NCBI GenBank assembly: GCA_916700875.1
Contig: CAKAKS010000066.1
Location: 15,744,361 to 15,808,360 of the forward strand
Source: Sebastes aleutianus
Taxonomy: Eukaryota; Chordata; Actinopteri; Perciformes; Sebastidae
DNA length: 64,000 bases
Direction: 5' to 3'
Numbering within the stretch: the first letter of the stretch is position 1; each line of letters starts with the position of its first letter. The notes below the pieces were generated by a model that was not told where the DNA came from, did not search any database, and saw only the letters and a program-made list of their open reading frames with translations. Below are positions 25,501-37,572 of this stretch, one piece after another. The translations under genes and the position numbers were made by a program.

Positions 25501-28500
25501 GCTGCAGGGCTCTGAGGAGAGACTCCTGATGATCCTCGAACTCGACCCTGAATAAAAAGAACAGCGTGCAATAATTAAATGACATAACCGTAATCATGTA
25601 ATCAGAGCTGGGCAATTTGACCAAAAATCAACACAACCATAATTTGTTGCAAAATCTCCCTTTAAGGTACATTTTGAACAGATAAATAAAATGTGCGATT
25701 AACTATGGACAATCATGCAATTAATTGAGATTCAATATTTAAATCGATTGACAGCCCCAACATTGACATATTTCAAGTACCTGAGAAAAGTGTTACAAGG
25801 TTATACACTCAGTTGACAGTTTAACATGTACGCCTAGCTAAAACAAATGTAGTCTAATACAACAGCCTTGTAATAAATCCTACCCTCATGAAGGTTAGAA
25901 TGTGTTTCTATTATTTTGTCCACCCCATTTATATCAATGAGGGTAGACTAAATAACAGAAACACCCCTCTAAAAGTTTCAACAATGACTGAACATTAGAA
26001 CCTCTATGTATTACACTGCATTGGTTTTAGCTAGGTGTACCTAATAAACTGGCAACTGAGTACATTTAAATGTATTCATAAATCATAAATAATATCACTC
26101 TTTGAGGCCCCAGTCAGAAACCCGATTATTCTTATTCTAAAACTCACATGACCGGTCTCTGCATGCGGATGCCGAGTGGAGGTGAGACTCGGTTGAGGGT
26201 CTGCAGAAGGGATTGGGCTTCGTTGCTGTTACGACGGGTGTAAAACAAGAGCCAGCTATCCAGCGGAGGAGCGCTGATCAGAGGCACCCCACGCATCTCT
26301 TTGGCCCAGTCAGCTAGCCAGGGGTTGTAATCGTACTAGGTGAAACAAATCATTATGTTAATCTCTCAATTAAGATCATATAAATAAATCCATTTAATTA
26401 ATTCAGAAGAACAAATTTATGTAACCCTAAGCATATTATACCGATTTTGTTCCCTGGAAAATCCTCTCCGCTGGGAGGACTCTGCCAGTCAGATTTAGGA
26501 GTTCCTTATCAAAGTTGAGTCCCCACTTATCCAACTCCGCCTGTGCGTCAGCATTCCTACGAAATAATGTTGAGGATTTAAATCAATGCCTGAAGATGTT
26601 GACAGGAAAACTTGTAATTTTTAACTTCTGTGCACATGAACAGACCAATTACACAAGCTGCCGAGATGAGGACAACTTCTAGGGGAAACAGTGAAGATAT
26701 ACATTTAAATAAATTACAGTATCTAAAAACAGGCAGGGATTTAGTTGTGACAGGGTTAATGTTAACCTTTCACAAATTGCACTTGTGTTGTTTACAGCTT
26801 CTCCACTGCCAAGTAGGCGCTAATAAAGACTAATTCAAAGCCTTGAAATCACATCTACATTAACGCGTGCTGATTAGACCCATTCGGCAGGCTGGTCATG
26901 AATTTCTACAATGCCTGTCTAGTGTGGCCAGATCTCAGTAAATGTAAATGGGTGCTTGCAGCATTTCTGACTATGAACCATTTGGCAACAGGTGCACAGA
27001 TAAAACACCCAAAATGATCACCTACTTCTGTATATTGCTGACAAATCGGTTGAGGCGTCCCTCCCTCTGCTCTGGGTTCAATCTGGTGTGCTCGCTCAAG
27101 TCCTTCATGATCCTGAAGTCGGCTCGCATCTTGTCAGTCAAGCCTTTCAAACACAATGAGTTCATGTTTAAGTTATGACAAATTTCACTGACTGGTTAAA
27201 GTTTACCATGGATGACATCCAAACAGACTAACTGCCGTCACAAATAACCGCAAAAGGGCGTCAGAGTATTTTACACTGTAGTCATGTGATCAGTAGATTA
27301 TGCCTGTCAAAACTCTGACAACAAATTTGTGTAAGAAGTGTTCCCCAGTTTCAGTAAAATGACTTCCATATAAATAAGTGTGATACCATTTCTATAGGTG
27401 AAGCACTACATGCATAATATTTTATGTTAAATCTGAAGAGTCACACACTGGAGATAGTCACCTGTAAGGTAGCACAGCTCTGGGATGAGCATGGCTGGGC
27501 CAGGAGTAGGACCTCCAGAAGGACCCATTTTCTTCACATGGCTGACCAGAAGCACCTGGTTCCCATCAGTGATGTCCAGGTTGTATTGCTTAGAACAGAA
27601 AGTATGAATAGTTGAGTGCAGACTGGAATAGAAGTCATCTATGAGTATGGATATTTAGGTGCATCACTTACTAGATTTAGCCTAAAAAGTGTTAAACTTT
27701 GAGGAGCAATTTCAAAACCTGTCTATTGAGTCTACATGTGTTTTCTTCTCTTTGCCCAATCCCAATTCTGAGTCCTTAAAACCAAGTATGTGCCAATACG
27801 AGTTCAATGCAGCCTTTATTATATTTGTGTGCGTGTGTCAGTGTGCATCTGTTGAGGCAGGAAAGTTTATATCAATTATTGTTGCAGTTACACCAATACT
27901 AGTGTTGAGTGCATGACACCTACAGTCTTGTAGTAGTTCTTGAAGGAAATATCTGTGTCTCCCTTTGTGAATGTGTTGTTGGGAGTGTGATCCCATGCAA
28001 TGTCATCAATCCTGTAGGTCTTGTTGTTGTACCTTAAAAAAAAGGAAAGAGTGAGAGACAGTGTTCATTTTGGCAGCTATTTTAGATTTCATCTTAGTCT
28101 TAAGACTAACATTCTTATTAGTTTGTCACATTTTAATAATTTTTATTCTTCATAGTTTTAGTCGACGACAACTGAAAACGTTTTAGTCACCGAAAAGTCA
28201 TTTGATTTTAGTCAAAATGTTTTCCCTCTTCATTTTTTCAGATTATATTGAACATTTCTGTCATTTTAGTCAAACTTATTTCACATAAAATTTTTAAATC
28301 ATCTGATGAAAAACACAGGTTGAATGATTAAGAATGCAGCTTTGTAGTTAGTTTGAACCCTCCTGACCGACTGCGCTCATTAATGATGCATGGTTCAGTC
28401 GCACCCGCCGGTCCGTTATGAGAGCCAATCCGCCCACCCAACATGTAAAAATATGCGCTACTCAACCACCTGAACCACAAACCGCAAACTTTATGCATTA

Positions 28501-31500
28501 TAGTAGCACAATTATCAGGATTGAGGTGTGAGACAAGAAGGGAAAGACAAGGTGGAAAGGGATAAAAATAAAGAAAGATTTTCTTTTATGTTTTTAAACT
28601 ACAATTTAGTCTCGTCTTTTTTCGTCAACGATATTGCATGTTTGATATAGTCACCGTTAGGGTTTAATGAGGTGAGCGAAGAAGGATAAATATTAATATT
28701 ATATTAAATGTCACTCCCAAGCCCAGTATCATAAAGATGCAAGACTTCTGTATATTAATCCAAGAATGTGTGTGTGTGTGAAATGTGGATCCTACTTGGT
28801 GAGGACTATGAGTCCAACAAGCTCCTTAGCACAGATCTCAGGGAAGCGTTGATTTCCACACTTCTGCCTCAGGTTGGCCATAAAGTCAAGGACCGTCTCA
28901 CTCCGCAGCACCTTGTGGCTCACGTCAGTGCACAGCATAATGGATGTCTCGTACTGCAAAATGGTGGTGGAGTAGCCTGGCCAGATGGTCAGCCTAGGAC
29001 AGACAGGAGCCACACACAATGTTTGTATTGCATTAAAGTGCAGTAAATTGATCAACCATCTCAGGATTTATCATTTACATCAAGTCTTGGGGATCATAGG
29101 GGAGTGCATTCTAACAGATGCACACTCCGCAGATATAGCTGAGATTAGCCAGCCTGTAATTATTGAGTCTCCACTACAGACATACTATACACAAATAATG
29201 AGGAACAACTTTTATCAAGACCATGTTGAAAAAAAGTGAATCTACTGTGCCCATACTGGGCTGTGAATAACATTAATGCAGAGTGTGTATTTAAAAGAAT
29301 GGTGTAATAAAGTGAGAAAAATGACATGTCATTTAAAATGCTTTACTTGTGTTGACATATATTCCTGCCATTAACTCTCTTATTCGACACTCATGGAGCA
29401 TCACATCTCAAAAACACACCATAATTCTTAATACATTATTTGTGCATGATAGAGCTGTACAAAAGAAAACAATGCGAGGCAAATGAATATACCTGTGCTG
29501 CGGGATGTTGAGTGGATCTTTGGGGTTGTAGTAGTTGCGTCCAATCTGCTGCATGTCGAGAATTCTCAAGATCCTGAAGAAACGAAATGACACCATTAAT
29601 GAGATATTCGGAAGTTTCCAAAGATCCAAAATGCTGTGGTTAACTGTATTGGTATTTAAGCTTTTATAATCAGATGTTCTATTTGAAAATGCAACACCCA
29701 AATCTGCAAGTACACTAATCACAAGCAAAATCAATGATTGGGGAATGTTTCATTTGGCTGATGCATTATCTTTCAGTCCTATTGCTGCATCACTTAAGAC
29801 CTGAAAACCAGAAGATTTACCTTCTGAATATGATGTTGTAAAACTGAATGCACACTGGTGATGTGGGCGGCAGTTCATTTGTCAAGGTGACAGTTATCTG
29901 AACCTTCTCTCCCATCCTCGTCTCGCTGTGGAGCACAGTCTCCTAAACACAAGGATAGACAGGAAGGAAACCAACGTTTGTCTGAAGGGAACAACATTTT
30001 ATAATTTACCAATCAAAACTTCCATCCAAATTAAGTTACCATAGAACAGTCAAATCAAATTACAAGTTATATTTTTGCCAAGGCTGAGCAAAATAACACG
30101 ATCTTAGACAAAGTTTAAAAAGCTATTATCTATTTGCTCATGGGGGATCTAATGATGACAATCTCAATTGATTGTTAACGCTGGTCTAGTAGGGTGCAAG
30201 CTATTATGGGGACTTGTGGATTCAAATGATTACAACCATTTCCAAAAGTACGATTAGACAGAATATTATTTTCTGTCTTAAATTCTTTATTCTCAACAAT
30301 TGTTAAAAACAGTTTTCTCTTCTTTTCGAAGTATCAGATTACCTTATTTTGCAATCTGTGAGGCAAGAAAAGCAGAGCTCCATCAAAGCTCCGCGCTGAG
30401 CCAAGTACTTCCTCGTGCTGAAAGAGGAGGGCAGATCTCAGGCGACGAGCCTCCATTGGTGGGTTATAGTCCACATGGTACTGATACAGCAGCCACCGAG
30501 GACGGGAGAGGATGCGAAAGAAGTTTGCCGTCAAAGCAATGGGAGCACCAGATGTACCTGAGAAAGTGCACACAATTTTAGAAAATATATAATCCTCTCC
30601 ATCAATTATAAAATGTAGATTTGCTGGGTTAGTGAGCGTTAATTTCAAATGATGACTGACCAGACTTTGAGTCCTTGACATGCTCCATAGCCTGCCGGGT
30701 GTTAACCCCAGTATCATTAAAATCGCGGCGGCGTCCACCTCGTTCTGCCAGCTTCATCTGCTGAAATCCAGCTGAAATCTGTAGAACAGCTAATGAAAAC
30801 AAATTGAGACCGTCACAAACAGTTTGTGTACATTGCGATGCATAACTCAAACTTAAAAATGTAATACACAGTGTGAGAGCAGGACTTTGTTTGCACACTT
30901 TATAGTCCTGTACAATAGTATGATGTGCATAGGAAATGTTTTATGGACTAGCACAAGTTCAGTGAACACCTATTTTCTAACGTATTTTTAATCTCCTTGT
31001 TTAAAACACCCAATTTTCCTGCACTGCAGTCCTTGCAATGGTTAACTTTGCTCTTGGTCTGGGGAAAGTGTAGACAACGGGCTGAAAAAACAGTGCATTC
31101 ATAATTGCACCACTTTTCACTTGCACAAGACTTTTCTGTAAATCCACATTTCTCATTGCATTTCCATGCAGACTTTCAAAAGCAAGGAATAGCAAAGATC
31201 ATTTGGCACAAGAAAGAAATATATCTTGACTTTGTGTTTGACTGTACCTTCTGCAGAAAAGGGTCCTGGAGCACCTTTCTGTCTCCCTCTACCGACCAGC
31301 TCTCCCTCTGCGGGTGGGGGAGCCGGTGGTGCAGGCTCTCCTCGTGCCTGGCTCTTCAAGAAAGAAAGGAAGCTCATACATTTTATCATGTGTATTATCA
31401 AGGACACTGATCAAACTAAGCTGAATATGTCAAATTTCATTATGCATACTAGACTTGCCGCGGTGGTCGGTGTTACATGGTAGTAAACACTGAGTCAGTG

Positions 31501-31827
31501 GTAACAGACAGTAGAAATATGGATCATGTAACCTTAATCCCTGACTATTTTTAATTTAGGAATTGTTTTTTAAGAACGATATTTTTTAATATAAGAAAAA
31601 CCTGTCAGCCATGGTGGCAGGTGACCTGAAATTCTTACCTGACACAGCCAACATTTACCCTGTATTTGGCAGGCTCTAATTTCATTCCCTGGTCCTAAAT
31701 GTTTGCCAACAATCATGTACAATGACCCAGAGAGATTACAGGTACAGACTGCTCTTACCGCTCCAGGTGCCACAGTCTCTTGACCACGTGCTCGGCCTCG
31801 TGATCTAGCTCGTGCCCGACCAGTCAT
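22538..31827 (-). CDS. piwil1: Piwi-like protein 1 (Ziwi), complete
   Basis: PIWIL1 is the germline Argonaute that binds piRNAs and slices transposon RNA in nuage granules. The 20 coding exons are 31827-31759, 31353-31248, 30789-30661, 30557-30343, 29942-29821, 29573-29493, 28993-28796, 28032-27924, 27588-27462, 27143-27026, 26556-26442, 26335-26148, 25547-25475, 25359-25159, 24131-24028, 23896-23826, 23716-23563, 23301-23176, 23086-22939 and 22654-22538. They sum to 2571 nt with consistent phases, giving 856 residues against 861 in human. The N-terminus MTGRARARSRGRARGQ carries the RG/RA motifs that are arginine-methylated for Tudor binding. PAZ spans about residues 270-385 and PIWI about 550-848. 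The catalytic tetrad is intact: D627 (VGIDCYHD), E665 (KGQEIMDGLK), D697 (VYRDGVGDG) and H831 (QYAHKLAF). The protein ends DDLLFYL. The intron between 23826 and 23716 has a GC donor. Confidence 0.96.
24327..24934. mobile_element. Foldback-type element with long terminal inverted repeats, in a piwil1 intron
   Basis: The left arm, 24327-24504, is the inverted counterpart of the right arm, 24718-24934. The outer ends match over CAATGTTTAAACCAAGGAC and the inner ends over GCACTACTTTATTCTGAAGC, and the middle of each arm carries the shared CCACTGTCTCCCCATGTCCC (left) and its inverse (right). The loop is about 213 bp. It has no coding capacity and lies between the piwil1 exons ending 25159 and starting 24131. 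Its family is not known to me. Confidence 0.8.
28080..28650. mobile_element. Degenerate TTTTAGTC-rich repeat, probably a DNA-transposon relic
   Basis: Repeated TTTTAGTC and TAGTCGACGACAACTG motifs at the left, and a partly inverted TTTAGTCTCGTCTTTTTTCG at the right, resemble the ends of a widespread fish repeat built on TTTAGTCGACGAAAAC-like units. It lies in a piwil1 intron and codes for nothing. Confidence 0.45.
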
Positions 31828-32689
31828 TTTGGCACAGTCTCAAATGATGCAGCTGTTTTAAAAAAAAGAATAGTATTAATGCAAAATTAAGAGCGAATAA
31901 TTACAGAAATATGTAGGAGAAAGACAATGACAATTTGACAATCTTACTTGGTAACTTAAAAAAAATAAATTCTCCTGTTACTAGTTATTTATTTTTTGTA
32001 CCAACACAAATTCGTGCCACCAAAAGAATTTAATTATAAAATCATACAAAACGTTTTAAGTTACATACACTTCCACACATTTATTTTTCTTTAAATTAAT
32101 TAATTAATTTTACTTTATTTTATTTCTTTGAATTGTTTAAGTATGTGTCCTCCCTTTTTCTCTGAATTCAATTGAAATTATAGTTTAAGATGAAGTCTCG
32201 TTTTGTTGTGTTTTCTCTCTCCCCCTTGTTTTAAGTTGTGGAATTTTGTGTAAGAACAAAGAGACAGCTGTAAAATGAAAATACAGTAGTAACGAATGTG
32301 ATGATTGTATAAGTAACTACAATAAAAACTAAGTTTAAAAAAAAACGTGTGAAGTTGAACAGACACGTGTTTCGTCTTGAAGACAATATGGCGCCTGCTA
32401 GTTTAAGATAACCGCGACCACATGGAGGCTAGCTAACATTAACATACAAACAAAAGGTTACCGCGAAGCCAAATAAAACAGTTTTTTACTTTTGTAGATA
32501 ATTCAAACACTGATATATTCAATTAAGAGTTAACTAGGCAAGTTAGTTGAATTCAACATGAAGTTACAGAAATACTCCATGTAGTTAGCTAATTAACAGG
32601 CACGCTATAGCTTTAATTGGCATTCAATCTCAACAATGTCATATTAATATCAAAGTATATTGCATTAATTTAATTTAAAGCATACTCAC

Positions 32690-32750
32690 TTTAGAGGAAT
32701 AGTTTCTGTAGCTCTCTACTAGACTAGAGACAGTGTCCAACAGGTGCGTC
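32690..32750 (-). promoter_or_regulatory. piwil1: Likely piwil1 noncoding exon 1 and proximal promoter
   Basis: The coding exon with the ATG has an acceptor (AAAACAG, then CTGCATC) 27 nt upstream of the ATG, so a noncoding exon 1 is required. A consensus donor (TCTAAA, then GTGAGTATG) ends at 32690. Upstream at 32737-32746 is CCAACAGGTG, which overlaps a MYB-type YAACNG core and an E-box CAGGTG. A-MYB is known to drive piRNA-pathway genes, including Piwil1, in the male germline of mammals and birds. The TSS is inferred. Confidence 0.5.
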
Positions 32751-34550
32751 CACTATGAAGCGCTAATTAGTTATAGGCCTCTTCACTGACAAGATTAATA
32801 CGCCACTAATTTTTTTTTTTCATCAAACATTTCTTCAGTTTAGCCTGTTTTGTATATTACAAGTGCAGCTGTCCAGAAGGAATATAATAAAGATGTTACT
32901 GAAGGCTGACTGAAATAATTAATCAGAAAAGCTTAAGGACTACTTTTTTAAGCGCAGTGATACGTTTAGCCTAGTGCTGTTATGTGTGAGTGCGATCTCA
33001 ACTGTGACCACTAGATGTCAGCAGAGCCCGCACAGTATTTATATATACAGACTCCAACACCTACTTCACTGAGTCTCTGGTGAAACTCAAGGCTCTGATA
33101 CACATACTGTTGATGTTTTATAAAATCAGCAACAAACTGACAAATATCCAGCTGAGCTTTGAAGTCATAGCTCCAGGAGGGTCACATTAGAAGACAAAGC
33201 ATGTATTTGTATTTGAGATTATTTTTCAGTCCTATCAGGAAGATTAAATCTGCAAAACATAAAAAATTAAGAGTGAGGACATTAATGTCAAAAGGATTTA
33301 AAAAAAGTCATATCAGGAGAGACTTAATTGGCTTAAGAGGCTTAAAGAGTAAGTAAATAATGTATTTGACATATGTGCACGATAGGAAAGTTGAAGAAAT
33401 ATGAGAGGGAGTCTTATGCCAATTAGTCCCCATTGTGACATCATTACAGGGACTGAAGATGGAAATGAGTTAATAGTTAAAACTGACATAAATCAGCCAG
33501 TTATATATTCAGTTGAGCTTTGAAGTCATAGCTCAGTGTGAACCATAATAATAGAAAGAATAAGATAAGATAAGATATTCCTTTATTAGTCCCGCAGTGG
33601 GGAAATGTTCAGTGTACAGCAGCAAAGGGGATAGTGCAAAAAACAAGATGCATCAGCTAACACAGTAAAAAAAAGAGCTAAACAAAGTGTAACAAAATAT
33701 GAACCATTTAAATAGAAGGAAGTATAAAAATAGGAGCAGTATATACAGTATTGACAATAAACAGACTATTAACAAAATTGCACAAGTGGAAAATGATATT
33801 GCACAGTGAGAATGAAATGAAATTCCACCTGAAAATATCAGGTTATTGTCAGTTTCTGGTGTGTAAGTGTAAGTGGTCTGCTGGGAAACTTAGAATAATA
33901 CGCAGTTAAAACAATTAAAGAGCTAATAGAACAATGGCCAAACAATGAATTTGTCAAAAAAAAAGAAGCCTATTTAGTATGCATGATTGTCAAAAATTCA
34001 AAGAAATAGGCTAAATAATACAGACAGAATTGTATTAAAACTTCCTAAAAATAACAGGAAAACTCATCTCTGATGCAATATTCAAATAATCTGCTCAAAA
34101 TTCATCCAAATCGCTTATTTTACTCAAACTTCCTGCTGTTATTGCATTCACTATCTGGGTGAATTGTACAGTTTCAGTTGCTCTGTATGGTTATTGTTAT
34201 TGAATATAATATGAAATATCCATGAAATATGTCACTTAGTCAGGGGTCTTCAGTTTATTCAATGATAGAAAAGGGGTCCTTTAAGAAAAAAGGTTGGGAA
34301 CCAGTGAAAGAGTAACGTCAGCTGATTGAGCTGGAAGCAGGAAAAGTGGCAAAAACATTTAGTGCTGATGGTGCTATAATGTCTTGCACAATCTGTTACA
34401 GTTTGGAGAGGATGCAGGCAGCAGATTACAGATGAAGAGTCAGCAGGAACAATTCTGTGATTTTTTTTGGAGATGGTTTACAGGTTCTCAGTCCAAAAGG
34501 AAGGAAACGGCAGGAAAGGTCACAGAACACAAAAAAGTTAGGGGAGAGAG
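32751..34550. other. Intergenic region between piwil1 and the neurl3 repeat cluster
   Basis: Besides the LINE tail, it holds two copies of a short phrase, TTTGAAGTCATAGCTC, near 33160 and 33510, and a CTCF-like CCACTAGATGTCAGCAG at about 33008-33024. I see no gene. Confidence 0.5.
33560..33830 (-). mobile_element. 3' end of a non-LTR retrotransposon (LINE)
   Basis: A (GATAA)n tract on the plus strand at about 33560-33575 is followed by ATTCCTTTATTAGTCCCGCA and GTGGGGAAATG. This is the inverted 3' end, with TTATC repeats as tail, of a common teleost LINE. Only the 3' tail is present, as is usual for a 5'-truncated insertion. No ORF remains. Confidence 0.7.
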
Positions 34551-36178
34551 ATTAACAACACATTCAACCAAAATAAGAATAATAAAGACAATTTTGTGAT
34601 GGATATAATATATTTTATTCAGCTCAAACCATAAACACCTCGCTGTGTTTTGTTTTATTTCAATGGCTTTGTTAATCATTTGCTTTTGCTGCAATGAAAA
34701 CGTTTATTTTGATTTTACAGCTAATTGTAAACAAGTAATAACGAAACTAGCTGTTTGTGGCACTTTCACATTTGAGGAACCTTTGCTACATATGCAAATA
34801 ATAATAATTATAAATGTAAACAGTGTATTAAATGTTAAGTCAAGAGACAGTATGACTATTTTAATCATAATGCAAGGCAATATCAACACGTTCAACCACA
34901 ATAAGAATAGTAAAGACAATTTTGTGATGGGTATAATATATTTTATTGACACATGTTTTGACAATCAAATAATATAAATATATTTAAAAAAATAACTTAC
35001 AAGGTAACAAAATAAAACAGGAAACACAAAATATGAATAAAAAAAGACATGAAAACAGAGGAAAAACATGACCTATTGGAGCGGGGCACATTATGACAGT
35101 ATCAGCCACATTTGATCCTCAAGGTCAAACAACAAACTCCTTGCTGTGTTTTGTTTTATTTCAATGGCTTTGTTAATCATTTGCTTTTGCTGCAATGATA
35201 ACGTTTATTGTAAACAAGTAATAACGAAACTAGCTGTTTGTGGCACTTTCACATTTGAGGAACCTTTGCTACATATGCAAATAATAATAATTATAAATGT
35301 AAAACAGTGTATTAATGTTAAGTCAAGAGACAGTATGACTATTTTAATCTTTGTTAAGGCTCCTGGTGCAACCTGAGCAATGATTAGTGACTGTAGATTC
35401 ATCAGTGGTCCGTCTGTAATGTTCTCATGGATCTTTGCTTCTGTTTGCAAAAAGACTCTTGATTCCTGCAATGAGCCAGTATTGTGTTCATTTTCAAAAT
35501 ATCACACATCATCCTTTACAACATGAATAATATGCTCTTACCTGTCAACCTGCTCTTATTTTGAGCTCGACGGTTCATTCCTGACAAAACGACCTCTACT
35601 CAAGGTCCACGTGTTTTGTCAAATCATCACTTATAACTTCAAAAAGTGAATTTCCATCACTCACATATTTTACAATAAATATCATAACAACACATTCAAC
35701 CAAAATAAGACTAGGAAAGACAATTTTGTGATGGATATAATATATTTTATTGTCACATGTTTTGACAATAAAATAATATAAATATATAAAAAAATAACTT
35801 ACAAAGTCACAAAATAAAACAGGAAACACAAAATATGAATGAAAGACATGAAAACAGAGAAAAAACATGACAAAAAAAACAATAACATGTAGAATGCCCC
35901 TCTTATTATCAGGCTGTTGTGACAAAGTGGCATAATTTGATAAAGCAATCTCATAATAAAGAGTCATTTATTAACACCATAAGACCATTATCTTTATCCT
36001 TGAGATGACATTAATAACATTAGTAATAATAAAAGTAGCACCCACGTGCTTTCACTTTAGATGAACAGGTGAAGGTGTGCCATTCATGCAAAGATTAATA
36101 CTTAAAGTCAACAGTGTGTCCAATTATAACTTCAGACAAGACAACAATTAATCCTGCAGATGTGACTCTCATATAATT

Positions 36179-36532
36179 ATGCAACTACTTATTATATGTA
36201 AAGTCTTTTCCTCATCAGTGAGAAGCTAAGCATTTCCAGTAAAAAGGTAGTTGCTTACTCTCACACTTTACATCACAGGATGTTTGTTTATGACCTGTTT
36301 TATCATCAATAACCGATAAGAAAAGACCTGGGCATCGCTTCAGTTTTGTATCACACACACCACCTTATCAGGTTTTTAACAATTATCACCTTCTGAATGG
36401 ACAGAATAATGGCTTTCAGTAGCACTATTTCTCTTTCTCTCTTGTTTTTTTTGGTCAGTTTGTATCACTGGGTGTACAACATACAAAAATAATAGTAATA
36501 ATTGCAAATAGATGGTGGACATTCTGTAAATG
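36179..36532 (-). pseudogene. Fragment of a decayed neurl3 duplicate (intron 1 only)
   Basis: This segment is a close copy of the functional neurl3 intron 1 (38890-39284). Both contain CCTCATCAGTGAGAAGCT, AACCGATAAG, ACCTTATCAGG and GGTCAGTTTGTATCACTGGG. The functional intron carries a roughly 40-bp insertion near 38990. To the left, only about 300 bp separate it from the neurl3-type 3' flank copy at 35077-35875, and no RING or NHR coding sequence remains there. I read it as a relic of an ancestral tandem neurl3 copy that lost its coding exons. Simple dispersal of a mobile repeat is the alternative. Confidence 0.55.
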
Positions 36533-37008
36533 TATCCATATCATCATGACCAATAGGAGCGGGGCACATTATGACAGTATCAACCACATTTGATCCTCAA
36601 GGTCAAACCACAAACACCTTGCTGTGTTTTGTTTTATTTCAATGGCTTTGTTAATCATTTGCTTTTGCTGCAATGATAACGTTTATTTTGATTTTACAGC
36701 TAATTGTTAACAAGTAATAACGAAACTAGCTGTTTGTGGCACTTTCACATTTGCGGAACCTTCTGAAAAATACCCTACATACTTTATTAAATAAAAGTTA
36801 TGTATCTTTGTGTTTGCAAAGACTCATGACTTCTGCCATGTGCCAGTATTGTGTCTATTTTCAAAATCACAAATCATGCTTTGCAACATGAATAATATGG
36901 TCTTATCTGACAACATGCTCTTATTTTGACAGTTCATTCTTGACAAAATGATCATTTGTTTTGTCAAATCTTCACTTCTTAAATGAAATAAGTGAATAAC
37001 TCTATATT

Positions 37009-37076
37009 ACATATATATATGTATATATATATACATATATATATATACATATATATATATATGTATATATATATAT
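37009..37076. repeat. (TA)n microsatellite with self-complementary structure
   Basis: About 68 bp of alternating TA with regular ACATAT/ATGTAT interruptions, able to fold into a cruciform. It lies downstream of neurl3, within block B. Confidence 0.95.
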
Positions 37077-37572
37077 TAGGAATTTGTATCACTCACACAT
37101 TTTACAATAAATATCTTAACTAAGTATTCAACTAAAATAAGAATAAAGACAATTCTGTGATTGATATTTAACACATTTTATTGACTCGTTTTGACAATCA
37201 AATAATATATAAATATATAATTTAATAAATTACTTCATATTTCAAGATTTACATGTATACATTAAAAAGTAATTGTCAAAGATTCTCTTCACCAAAAGGT
37301 TCAATCGCTTGCCTTATTTAACAATCATAATAAAAGTGCAGTTTCTCGAGCAGTAAAGTTTCCCACATTATTTTACACAATCAGAAAATAGATTGATATA
37401 CAGAAAATATATAAATCTTATCTTACACATGTTGTACAACATTTACAAAGGTTTCCTGGCTGAGCTACCAGGACACATTAAGCAGGTGCTACTCAGTGTA
37501 ACACATACTCAAGTGTTTCTTTTGTACAGTCACTCAGTAGGTTAATGTTTGTGATTCCTGGTGTCGTGGAGC

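Larger units (their letters stand above)
34556..37250. repeat. Cluster of tandem duplicated blocks matching neurl3 flank and intron
   Basis: Three related blocks lie in the same orientation: C (34556-35075, partial), A (35077-35875) and B (36547-37250). They share GCTGTGTTTTGTTTTATTTC, TGCTTTTGCTGCAATGA, AGCTGTTTGTGGCACTTTCA, the run around GCCAGTATTGTGT, and a tail around TGTTTTGACAAT. Block B runs straight into the 3' end of neurl3. Between A and B, 36179-36532 matches neurl3 intron 1 (38890-39284) over more than 300 bp. The order, 3' flank then intron 1, is that of a neurl3 copy with exons 2-4 missing. Confidence 0.8.

Noticed and set aside
22538..31827. Identification as piwil2 because piwil2 is near SORBS3 in mammals
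   Set aside because: The N-terminus, length and sequence along all exons fit PIWIL1; PIWIL2 has a much longer N-terminal extension.
34384..35967. ORFs of 70-120 codons in the repeat cluster, some nearly identical to each other
   Set aside because: They arise from duplicated AT-rich noncoding blocks and match no neurl3 exon.
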